5,894 bases of DNA from Acidobacteriaceae bacterium (GCA_003140785.1 PLKY01000162.1:507-6400), one strand, 5' to 3'; counted from the stretch's first letter, positions 1 to 5,821 are shown. Numbers and translations: made by a program. Notes: generated from the sequence alone by a model not told the origin.

Positions 1-20
1 CAATCCCAACAGTTCACCGG

Positions 21-59
21 CAGCGGCCTGAGATTCGTTCTCAGGCCGTTGTTGCTTTT
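21..59 (+). terminator. Rho-independent terminator-like hairpin of an upstream gene
   Basis: Bases 21-33 pair with 39-51, giving a stem of up to 13 bp with one G-T wobble (23/49) and a five-base loop TTCGT. A T-rich stretch follows, with TTTT at 56-59. It faces the + strand and most likely ends a gene lying left of the window. One reading frame stops with TGA at 29-31 inside the left arm, so the end of that gene could be here, but too little is present to identify it. The hairpin separates that unseen gene from ruvC. Confidence 0.6.
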
Positions 60-159
60 GCGAAGTCTTCCGCGATCATTGCCCCCGAGGGTTCAGCGCA
101 GTCAAACCATCTATCGATGGATGGAACCGCAAGCGTCGCTGCGGTAAACTCAGGGACGG

Positions 160-669
160 ATGCGCGTCTTCGGTATCGATTGCGGGACTGAGGTGACGGG
201 GTTCGGCGTCGTGGAAACGTGTGAGTCCGCGCGCGAGCTCCGGCTGGTTTGCTGCGCGCTGGGCGCAATTCGTCTCGCAAAATCAAAACCTCTCCCGGAG
301 CGGCTGGCCCAGGTCTTTCGCGAGCTTACAGAAGAACTCGAACGCTGGCAGCCGGAAGTCGTGGCGGTCGAGGGAGTTTTTTACTCCGTGAATGCCAAAT
401 CTGCGTTGAAGCTGGGGCAGGTGCGGGGAGTGGCGCTGCTGGCGGCTGCGACATACGGCGCGCCGGTAGCCGAATACGCACCCTTGCGCATTAAATCGAG
501 TGTGGTCGGCTACGGGCTTGCGAAAAAAAATCAAGTGCAGTTCATGGTCGCCAGGCTGCTTCAGCTCGACGAGATCCCTGAGCCGTCGGACGCCGCAGAT
601 GCGTTGGCCATCGCCATCTGTCACATCCATACTGCGCAAACGTTGCTGCATCAGGGGGCCGTGCAATGA
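160..669 (+). CDS. ruvC: Crossover junction endodeoxyribonuclease RuvC
   Basis: RuvC is the Holliday-junction resolvase: a cytoplasmic homodimer that nicks two opposite strands of a four-way junction, working with the RuvAB branch-migration motor in recombinational repair. The 169-aa length is normal for the family. The four Mg2+-binding acids of the RNase H-like fold are visible: D7 in GIDCGT, E71 in VEGVF, and D144 and D147 in SDAADALA, with H155 nearby. The motifs SALKLGQVRG (81-90), YAPLRIKSSVVGYG (106-119) and KKNQVQFMV (122-130) are typical. ATG 160 is the first start after an in-frame TAA at 145-147, so the start is well fixed; a modest AGGGA (152-156) precedes it. Residue 8 is Cys where most RuvC have Pro. 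The stop overlaps the next gene as ATGA. ruvA and ruvB are not in the window. Confidence 0.97.
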   Translation: MRVFGIDCGTEVTGFGVVETCESARELRLVCCALGAIRLAKSKPLPERLAQVFRELTEELERWQPEVVAVEGVFYSVNAKSALKLGQVRGVALLAAATYGAPVAEYAPLRIKSSVVGYGLAKKNQVQFMVARLLQLDEIPEPSDAADALAIAICHIHTAQTLLHQGAVQ

Positions 670-1319
670 AGTGGTTGGGGCTGGCCTTGGCATCCGTCGT
701 TTTGGCGCTGCCGGCGCAGGGGGACAGCGGTTCAGTCCTGAAGATGGATTTCTCGAATCCAGGCCTCACTCCGGCAAAATGGACGCTGGTGTTGCGTGCC
801 GACGGAAGTGCGCACTTCCACGCCGATTCCGGCGCCATTACGGCAGCGCAGCTACACGTCATAGAACCCACCGCGGTGGATCGTGACGTGCAATTGAGCC
901 AGCAGTTCGCTGATCGCGTTTTTGACACGGTTCACCACCATAATCTGCTGAATGAGGGATGTGAAAGCCATCTCAAGGTGGCCTTCCAGGGCTGGAAAAA
1001 GATGACCTATTCCGGGCCCGACGGCGATGGAAGCTGCGAGTTCAACTACTCCAAAAACAAAGACATCCAATCCCTCGGGGAGTCGTTGGTTGGGGTGGCG
1101 TCGACCATCATCGAGGGCGCCCGATTGGAGCTGCTGCTGCAGCACGATCCGTTGGGCCTCGACCAAGAAATGGAATACCTGAAAGAGGCCTCCGACGATG
1201 GGCGGCTGCAGCAGATGTGCGCCATCCATGGGATTCTGGCCAAGCTCGTGGACGACCCCGACGTTATGGAGCGGGTGCGGCGGCGGGCGCGTCTTTTGCT
1301 TGCGGAGTCGTCGAAATAA
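666..1319 (+). CDS. Hypothetical exported protein coupled to ruvC
   Basis: I do not recognise this 217-aa protein. It begins with a short Sec-type signal peptide (MKWLGLALASVVLALPAQG, cleavage probably near residue 19), so it should be exported to the periplasm or outside. The mature part is a mixed sequence of about 195 residues without a membrane segment. An N-terminal portion looks strand-rich (roughly 24-65), and the C-terminal portion (about 137-215) looks helical and charged, ending in an Arg-rich helix. Cys99 and Cys124 could form a disulfide in the periplasm; Cys185 is a third cysteine. The ATG overlaps the ruvC stop (ATGA), which points to translational coupling and co-transcription. 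An exported product has no obvious role in Holliday-junction resolution, so the link may be only expression-level. The ORF, its length and its signal peptide make it a real gene; the function is unknown. Confidence 0.85.
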   Translation: MKWLGLALASVVLALPAQGDSGSVLKMDFSNPGLTPAKWTLVLRADGSAHFHADSGAITAAQLHVIEPTAVDRDVQLSQQFADRVFDTVHHHNLLNEGCESHLKVAFQGWKKMTYSGPDGDGSCEFNYSKNKDIQSLGESLVGVASTIIEGARLELLLQHDPLGLDQEMEYLKEASDDGRLQQMCAIHGILAKLVDDPDVMERVRRRARLLLAESSK

Positions 1320-1329
1320 GCTCTATACA
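1296..1329 (+). promoter_or_regulatory. Weak candidate promoter for the FecR-type gene
   Basis: TATACA at 1324-1329 could act as a -10 element, with TTGCGG (1300-1305, 18-bp spacer) or TTGCTT (1296-1301) as a poor -35. A second partial set lies just downstream: TTGACG at 1338-1343 and TTTAAT at 1348-1353, but these two are not spaced to work together. No ECF-type GGAAC element is seen. The 116-base gap (1320-1435) contains nothing else recognisable and no terminator for the preceding gene, so read-through from the ruvC unit is also possible. Confidence 0.2.
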
Positions 1330-1435
1330 AAAGTAATTTGACGCGACTTTAATAGTGTTTACCGTGTCCAATCTTGTGTTGGCCCCCAATCAGGCGCGGA
1401 CGCGTTGCGAGGACATTGGGGAAAGGTGGGGCGCC

Positions 1436-3016
1436 ATGAAGAGCAATTCGAGCGATTTGAGGAGTCGACGGGTACGGCCATTCAGCCTTGGAGTTATCGC
1501 TGCCGGAATTCTGACCTTAAGCTCATGGGCGCTGGCCCAGGAAGCGTCCCCGGTCGCGCCTCCGGGTGCGCCTGCCGGCCAGCAAGCCGGTCCCGCAGCA
1601 AGGGCCGTTCGGTTGAGCAGCGTGGATGGGCAGGTGCAGATTACGCAGGGTAATCAGGTCCTCGCTTCGCCCGCCTTGGCCAATACGCCTCTTTTTGAAG
1701 GAACTCAAATCTCAACCTCGGATGATGGGCGCGCCGAGATCCAGATGGAAGATGGCAGCGTTGCGCGCATTTCGCCCAACAGCTCGCTGACGCTGGGAAC
1801 GCTGAGTCTGCAGGGAAACACTGCCGATACGGAGCTGGTACTCAACAGCGGTCTAGCGTATTTCGAAATGCAAGGCGACACCCAGGCGAAACCCATGCGA
1901 GTTCGTTTTGGCGACGACGTGGCTACTTCAACCGGCTACACAGTTCTCCGCATCAATCTGGATTACCCTCCCGGTGAAGTTGCGGTGTTCTCGGGCAACG
2001 TTCACGTGGAAGGGGGAACCTCGCTCGCGCTGGATCTGCATGGCGGCGAGAGTGTGAAGCTGAACGGGCCTGATTCAGGGAATTATGTAGTGGCCGAAAC
2101 GATTGAGCCCGATTCCTGGGACACGTGGAACTCCGACCGTGACCAGGCCCTGACCGCGCAGGAAGCCGATCGCACGGAGGCGACGAACAGCGTTCCCAAC
2201 AGCAGCAATCCAGCGTGGAGCGATCTCGATGCCAATGGGAACTGGTACAACGTGCCCGGCCAGGGCTATGTGTGGTCCCCGTACGAAGCAGGAGCGGGGA
2301 ACTGGGATCCCTATGGCTGCGGGAGCTGGACGTGGACGCCGCGCTTCGGCTACATCTGGGTCTCCTGCGAGCAGTGGGGCTACATGCCTTATGCTTCCGG
2401 GACGTGGGGCTTCTATGACGGCCTCGGCTGGGGATGGGCTCCGGGTCTCGGCGGTCCATGGTGGGGCGGCGCGGGTTGGGGATTCAACTTTGGACCGACG
2501 CCGGTTCGTTATCGTCCGCCGCATAGGCCGGTTGGTGGACCGCGCCCGGGAGGCGGCAGCCCGATTCGCGCCGGCGGCAGATATCAGCCGTATCCTGTGG
2601 TCGCGGTCAATCGCGTGCAAAACGGGCTCGGAGGAGTTCCAGTGCACGTCCGAAATGCGCCGGTCACAGTCGGTGGTAATACGGTGCAGCCGTTGAGGCC
2701 GGTGTCGGCGCGGCCTGTCTACGGTGGACAGTTTGCGGGTGGTCAATCAGCGGGCGGAGTGAATCACGGTTCGGTTGGCAATGGTGGGGCGAATCCCGGC
2801 GCGCGTTACGGCTATGCGCCAGGATCGAGTGGACGCGCAAGCATGCCGCCTCCTTCGAGCGCTTATCGTCCCACGACGCATTACGGCTCCTACAGCGCGC
2901 CGCATTATTCCGCTCCGAGCCGCCCGTCGTATAGCGCACCGCCGGCCAGTCATCCCTCGGGCGGAGGGGGTGCCCCGCATGGCGGTGGAGGCGGTGGTGG
3001 CGGAGCGCACAAGTAA
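1436..3016 (+). CDS. Secreted FecR-domain protein with Trp-rich repeats and Gly/Pro-rich tail
   Basis: The chosen start ATG 1436 gives 526 aa. It is preceded by AAAGGTG (1422-1428) at good spacing and puts the signal peptide at the N-terminus; a GTG at 1355 would bury it 27 residues in. A basic segment (SRRVRP) and hydrophobic stretch end at ALA-Q (residues 33-35), suggesting Sec export and cleavage. Residues 58-200 match the FecR-type domain: a GRAEIQMEDGSVARISPNS core (98-116) followed by strand-rich sequence. Residues 258-350 contain 14 Trp in a GxW...GYxW pattern, resembling the DUF6600-type module often found after FecR domains (family name from memory). From about 356 on the sequence is low-complexity Gly/Pro/Ser/Tyr, with YSAP three times and a poly-Gly end. 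There is no cytoplasmic anti-sigma domain and no sigma-factor gene nearby, so a cell-surface or periplasmic scaffold or binding role is more likely than FecR-type signalling. Ligand unknown. Confidence 0.9.
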   Translation: MKSNSSDLRSRRVRPFSLGVIAAGILTLSSWALAQEASPVAPPGAPAGQQAGPAARAVRLSSVDGQVQITQGNQVLASPALANTPLFEGTQISTSDDGRAEIQMEDGSVARISPNSSLTLGTLSLQGNTADTELVLNSGLAYFEMQGDTQAKPMRVRFGDDVATSTGYTVLRINLDYPPGEVAVFSGNVHVEGGTSLALDLHGGESVKLNGPDSGNYVVAETIEPDSWDTWNSDRDQALTAQEADRTEATNSVPNSSNPAWSDLDANGNWYNVPGQGYVWSPYEAGAGNWDPYGCGSWTWTPRFGYIWVSCEQWGYMPYASGTWGFYDGLGWGWAPGLGGPWWGGAGWGFNFGPTPVRYRPPHRPVGGPRPGGGSPIRAGGRYQPYPVVAVNRVQNGLGGVPVHVRNAPVTVGGNTVQPLRPVSARPVYGGQFAGGQSAGGVNHGSVGNGGANPGARYGYAPGSSGRASMPPPSSAYRPTTHYGSYSAPHYSAPSRPSYSAPPASHPSGGGGAPHGGGGGGGGAHK

Positions 3017-3044
3017 CTAGATTGCACGTTGATTTGCATTTCAA

Positions 3045-3091
3045 AAAGGGGCCGCAAAGAGACGACATTCTTCTGCGGCCCTTTTGCTTTT
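3045..3091. terminator. Bidirectional rho-independent terminator between convergent genes
   Basis: AAAA-GGGGCCGCA (about 3044-3056) pairs with TGCGGCCC-TTTT (3074-3085), a strong GC-rich stem extended by A-T pairs, with one G-T wobble at 48/82 (3048/3082). Weaker pairing (AAGA with TCTT) may continue into the loop. On the + strand a T-rich tract (CTTTTGCTTTT) follows the stem; on the - strand the A-tract at 3043-3047 becomes the T-tract. It lies 28 bases after the FecR-type stop and 38 bases past the rsmA stop, so it can end both transcripts. Confidence 0.8.
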
Positions 3092-3123
3092 GCTCGATCG
3101 AGCAAGGGGCGAGCAAACGCGCC

Positions 3124-3915
3124 TTACTTCACTTGAAGTCTCTTCCAGAGTTCAGCGAGCGCCTCGATGGGCAATGCTTCTGCGCGGGATTGCGGTTCGA
3201 TGCCAGCGTTTGTCATTGCTTGAACGACGATCTCAGGTGCGATGCCGGCGGCCCGCAAATTATTCGCCAGAGTTTTGCGCTTCTGCGCAAATGCCTTGCG
3301 GACGAATGGCAGGAACCCGGTCTCGTCAAGTCCGAGCGAATGGAATCGAGGAGCAAAGCGCCAGCGTACGACTGTGGAGTGCACATCAGGCGGCGGTGAA
3401 AATGCCCCTGGCGGAAGCGTGAAAAGCCTTTCGACCGGCCCGTACATCTGCACCGTCACAGACAGCAGGCCATAGTCGCGCGATCCGGGCCCAGCAGCGA
3501 CTCGGTCGGCGACTTCGCGTTGCAACATCAGAACAGCCCGATCGAGCGCCGTATGGCTCGCCGCCAGCTTCAACAGAATCGGCGAAGTGATGTAGTAGGG
3601 CAGGTTCCCGACAACAACCAGGCGCTTGCCTTCTTCAACAGGAACAGCCGAAAAATCGAATTCCAGCACGTCTTGATTTACAACCGTGAGGCTCTCGGAA
3701 GAAAACTCGGCGCGTAGCTGCGAGGCGAGTTGTTGGTCCAATTCGATGGCAATCAAATTCCCGGCCCGTGGGGCTAAAGCGTGCGTCAATACGCCTCGGC
3801 CTGGTCCGATTTCGACGACCGTTGCATAGGAACAGTCTCCCAGCGCCGTGACAATCCGCTGGACGGCTTGCGCGTCGTTGAGAAAATTCTGGCCGAGCTT
3901 AGGTTTGGCGGGCAT
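3124..3915 (-). CDS. rsmA: 16S rRNA (adenine1518-N6/adenine1519-N6)-dimethyltransferase RsmA (KsgA)
   Basis: This enzyme uses S-adenosylmethionine to dimethylate two adjacent adenines in the 3'-terminal hairpin of 16S rRNA, a late step and checkpoint of 30S subunit assembly; its loss classically gives kasugamycin resistance. From ATG 3915 it has 263 aa, normal for the family. Visible motifs: KLGQNFLND (6-14), SAM motif I EIGPGRGVLT (35-44), acidic E59/D60 in IAIELD, D82 in NQDVLEF, the catalytic NLPYY (104-108) followed by ITSPIL, then MLQREVADRV (130-139), FSPPPDVHSTVVR (172-184) and the C-terminal AFAQKRKTLANNL (208-220). A TTG two codons upstream (3921) is an alternative start; neither has a clear Shine-Dalgarno sequence. 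The gene lies 77 bases downstream of the acetyltransferase on the same strand and converges with the FecR-type gene. Confidence 0.97.
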   Translation of the reverse strand: MPAKPKLGQNFLNDAQAVQRIVTALGDCSYATVVEIGPGRGVLTHALAPRAGNLIAIELDQQLASQLRAEFSSESLTVVNQDVLEFDFSAVPVEEGKRLVVVGNLPYYITSPILLKLAASHTALDRAVLMLQREVADRVAAGPGSRDYGLLSVTVQMYGPVERLFTLPPGAFSPPPDVHSTVVRWRFAPRFHSLGLDETGFLPFVRKAFAQKRKTLANNLRAAGIAPEIVVQAMTNAGIEPQSRAEALPIEALAELWKRLQVK

Positions 3916-3992
3916 GGACAATCACGATGGTAGACGACCGCGGACGATCAACGCGGCGCGGCGCGAATCCGCCCGCGCGTTTTCGCAGCGAT

Positions 3993-4760
3993 TCATGCCT
4001 CGTTCTTCACCACGGCCAGATGAAAATGCCGTCGCAGGACGAAACCGAGCGCCTCGTACACGCGGATCGCCGCATGATTGTCGGCGAAGGAATGCAGAAA
4101 CGGAGTATCACCATCCTGCAGGATCGACTCCATGACAGCGGACATCAACGTACGTGCATAGCCGCGCCCCCGTGCATCGGGATGCGTGCAGACGGCGCTG
4201 ACTTCAACGAATCCGGGAACATGCGTGCGCTGGCCAGACATCGCGATCAAACGGCTGCCCTCGAAGATGCCGAAGAATGCGCCTAGCTCATGAGTCCGGT
4301 TGCGAAACGGGCCGGGCTCAGTCAATTTCGCCAACTCCATCATCGCGGGGACATCGCTCGACGTAAGACGGCGCATCGACGGCTCCGCTGTTCTCGGCTC
4401 AAGCTTCGGCGAGCCCGCATAGACCATCTGACTCAGTAATCCGCTACGAATCAGCGTCCATCCTGCTCTCTGCTCCGGCGGCTCTTCAAGAAACAAAACC
4501 TGGATTGCACCTGGGCTGACCACCGCGCGCAAAGCCTCATAGGCTGCGGGCGTTTGCTCGGACAAACCGCTCAACGGGCCGATCTCCGCCGGATAACACT
4601 TCGCCAGTTCGTTTCCGATTGCCAAATTGCGATGTGCAGTTGAGAGAGAATTCCAGATGGGATTGTCGAGCAGCTCGATAGCGGGCATAGCTTTCAGATG
4701 AATGGGCGGCGGAGTGCGATGCGGAGATGCCGCGAGCAAGCTCTGTTGAAAATGTGTCAT
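3993..4760 (-). CDS. GNAT-family N-acetyltransferase
   Basis: GNAT enzymes transfer an acetyl group from acetyl-CoA to an amine of a small molecule, peptide or protein. The catalytic domain spans about residues 129-250 of 255. The acetyl-CoA pyrophosphate loop is clear as ARGRGYA (196-202), preceded by the strand EVSAVCTHPDA and followed by the helix RTLMSAVMESIL; the final part, FADNHAAIRVYEALGFVLR (225-243), is the usual GNAT motif B with Asn and Tyr near the acceptor site. The N-terminal 125 residues (from LDNPIWNSL on) are an extra region of the FR47-like type, possibly a degenerate second GNAT half. ATG 4760 has no Shine-Dalgarno sequence; Met25 (4688), after a weak GAAAG, would remove a Pro/His-rich stretch and could be the real start. 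Substrate unknown. Gene order suggests possible co-transcription with rsmA, and it is divergent from the toxin-antitoxin cassette. Confidence 0.88.
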   Translation of the reverse strand: MTHFQQSLLAASPHRTPPPIHLKAMPAIELLDNPIWNSLSTAHRNLAIGNELAKCYPAEIGPLSGLSEQTPAAYEALRAVVSPGAIQVLFLEEPPEQRAGWTLIRSGLLSQMVYAGSPKLEPRTAEPSMRRLTSSDVPAMMELAKLTEPGPFRNRTHELGAFFGIFEGSRLIAMSGQRTHVPGFVEVSAVCTHPDARGRGYARTLMSAVMESILQDGDTPFLHSFADNHAAIRVYEALGFVLRRHFHLAVVKNEA

Positions 4761-4804
4761 AAGCAGATGCGACGATTAGAACATGACGATTGACAAATGA
4801 CACA
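4753..4804. repeat. Inverted and phased repeats in the divergent intergenic region
   Basis: TGTGTCAT (4753-4760) is an exact reverse complement of ATGACACA (4797-4804), 36 bases apart. Between them TGAC recurs at 4784, 4791 and 4798 with 7-base periodicity, a CGAC lies in the same phase at 4770, and GACGATT occurs twice (4771-4777, 4785-4791). The repeats overlap the candidate -35 element of the + strand cassette, where an autoregulatory antitoxin would be expected to bind. The repeats are seen directly; the operator role is inferred, and short repeats like these can arise by chance. Confidence 0.35.
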
Positions 4805-4818
4805 AACTTATGGATGAT
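4790..4818 (+). promoter_or_regulatory. Candidate sigma-70 promoter of the toxin-antitoxin cassette
   Basis: A perfect -35 hexamer TTGACA (4790-4795) is followed after 17 bases by GATGAT (4813-4818), matching four of six bases of TATAAT. Transcription would start around 4825, only a few bases before the ribosome binding site, giving a very short leader. The -10 is weak, so the call is tentative. Confidence 0.4.
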
Positions 4819-4830
4819 GAGAGAATCGAC

Positions 4831-4838
4831 AAGGAGGT
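4831..4838 (+). promoter_or_regulatory. Near-perfect Shine-Dalgarno sequence of the putative antitoxin gene
   Basis: AAGGAGGT, fully complementary to the usual 16S rRNA 3' end, sits six bases before ATG 4845 and fixes that start. It is the strongest ribosome binding site in the window, consistent with the high translation usually needed for the first gene (antitoxin) of a toxin-antitoxin operon. Confidence 0.75.
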
Positions 4839-4844
4839 CCGGGG

Positions 4845-5399
4845 ATGGCAACCGCAATATCCAACGAAGTGGCTTGTGCGACAGAAGTGTTTATAGCAAC
4901 GGCTCTGCTCCATCGCGAACACCCCGAGCGCTCGGATTTCATGATCCAGGAGATAGTCAGCCGGGCTGCTCGGGAGAATATTGCCGGCGAAATGCGCTCG
5001 GGGGTAAGCGTCCATGCTTCGCAACACTGTGTAGCAAATCGGGCGCCGAATCCGGCGAAGCATCGCATGCTGTTTGCCACAGGCAAACACACGCGGCGTT
5101 TGTTTCTGCCTGGCGATGAGACCCATGAAGGTCGGACGGGCAAGATCTTTCCAGACGCCGAGGAGCTTCCAGCGCGCTATCGTCCACTGCTTGAGTGGGC
5201 GAGAAGGAGATTCGAGCAAGGAGCGAAAACTAGGAGCGCCAAGAAATCGTCGGAGAACCCTTCTTCTATCATCCACCCATCCGAATCGGCAGAGCGTTGG
5301 CTGGAATCGCTGTTCGAACTGGAAGGCCTGGGCAAGGAACATTGGAAGAACCTCGATCCGGATGAATTCGTGCGTAAGCTGCGCGAGGGATGGGAATGA
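4845..5399 (+). CDS. Putative antitoxin with winged-helix-like N-terminal domain
   Basis: This 184-aa protein has no family I can name with certainty. Residues 8-90 look like a small winged-helix fold: helix EVFIATALLHRE (14-25), helix FMIQEIVSRAARE (32-44), a possible recognition helix SVHASQHCVANR (55-66), then a strand-turn-strand HRMLFATGKHTRRLFLPGD (73-91). From memory it resembles domains labelled DUF7669. Residues 92-125 contain a conserved-looking HEGRTGK...LPARYRPLLEWARRRFE segment, followed by a polar Lys/Ser-rich linker (127-148). The tail (149-184) is acidic and aromatic (RWLESLFELEGLGKEHW, then DPDEFVRKLREGWE), typical of antitoxin segments that wrap a PIN toxin. It comes first in a two-gene unit, overlaps the PIN gene start by ATGA, and has a very strong ribosome binding site. 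At 184 aa it is about twice the usual VapB size. The antitoxin role is inferred from position and tail; a DNA-binding regulator is the alternative. Confidence 0.75.
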   Translation: MATAISNEVACATEVFIATALLHREHPERSDFMIQEIVSRAARENIAGEMRSGVSVHASQHCVANRAPNPAKHRMLFATGKHTRRLFLPGDETHEGRTGKIFPDAEELPARYRPLLEWARRRFEQGAKTRSAKKSSENPSSIIHPSESAERWLESLFELEGLGKEHWKNLDPDEFVRKLREGWE

Positions 5400-5821
5400 G
5401 CCGGATCTTTTTGGACACGAATTTCTTCATTTATCTGGTGGAAGGAACGGGGATGCGCGCGGCGCGAGCGAAGCATCTGCTGCGCGCGTTTTCGGCGCGA
5501 CGCGATGAGGTGCTGACTTCGGTGATGAGTGTGGGGGAGATGCTGGTTTTGCCATTACGCAATGGCGATCATGCCTTGGCACAAAGGTATCGCGGCATCT
5601 TTAGCGGGCCGGGTGTTACTGTGCTGCCATTTGTGGAGGACGCAGCAGAAGCGTTCGCGCGAATTCGGGTCGATATGAAAATCAAGCCGCCCGATGCGAT
5701 CCATCTGGCGACGGCGGGCCATGCGGGATGCGATCTTTTTTTGACTAATGACGAACGGCTCAACGGGATGATCGTGCCGGGCATTCATTTCATCACGTCG
5801 TTTGAAAAGGCTCCGTTCTGA
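5396..5821 (+). CDS. VapC-like PIN-domain ribonuclease (putative toxin)
   Basis: PIN-domain toxins are Mg2+/Mn2+-dependent endoribonucleases that typically cut tRNA or rRNA and stop translation until their antitoxin binds them. From ATG 5396 the protein has 141 aa, the usual VapC length. The four acidic metal ligands are present: D7 in FLDTNFFIY, E48 in SVGEML, D100 in KPPDAIHLATA and D119 in LFLTNDERL, so the enzyme should be active. The start is chosen because GAGGGA (5385-5390) lies five bases upstream and the codon overlaps the previous stop as ATGA; an in-frame ATG at 5390 is too close to that site. The overlap implies translational coupling to the putative antitoxin. Target RNA cannot be told from the sequence. 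The PIN family call is firm; the toxin role follows from the context. Confidence 0.9.
   Translation: MSRIFLDTNFFIYLVEGTGMRAARAKHLLRAFSARRDEVLTSVMSVGEMLVLPLRNGDHALAQRYRGIFSGPGVTVLPFVEDAAEAFARIRVDMKIKPPDAIHLATAGHAGCDLFLTNDERLNGMIVPGIHFITSFEKAPF

Noticed and set aside
107..124. CCATC-TATC-GATGG inverted repeat followed by a second GATGG upstream of ruvC.
   Set aside because: Only 5 bp per arm, not aligned with any convincing -35/-10 pair; too short to call an operator. No clear promoter was found in 60-159.
523..530. Run of eight A in ruvC, a possible slippage or frameshift site.
   Set aside because: It encodes the conserved Lys-Lys-Asn of the family motif in frame, the rest of RuvC continues normally through the catalytic Asp pair, and a -1 shift meets a stop at 579-581. 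No sign of a programmed event.
1338..1353. TTGACG and TTTAAT near each other before the FecR-type gene as a promoter.
   Set aside because: The two hexamers are only four bases apart, so they cannot be the -35 and -10 of one sigma-70 promoter.
1355..1435. GTG at 1355 as an alternative, 27-codon longer start for the FecR-type protein.
   Set aside because: It would place the signal peptide internally and has no ribosome binding site, whereas ATG 1436 has AAAGGTG at good spacing.
2075..2746. Long open frame on the - strand (223 codons) opposite the FecR-type gene.
   Set aside because: Its product is Arg/Pro/Ala-rich without any domain, and it mirrors the GC-rich coding strand, as do the other long - strand frames at 1953-2459 and 2664-3116.
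3000..3123. Small coding regions or an RNA gene in the convergent gap.
   Set aside because: The structure there is fully explained by a bidirectional terminator; no start with a ribosome binding site or tRNA-like cloverleaf is present.
4776..5342. Open frame of 188 codons on the - strand opposite the putative antitoxin.
   Set aside because: It has no recognisable domain or ribosome binding site and overlaps a gene with a near-perfect Shine-Dalgarno sequence and a coupled partner.
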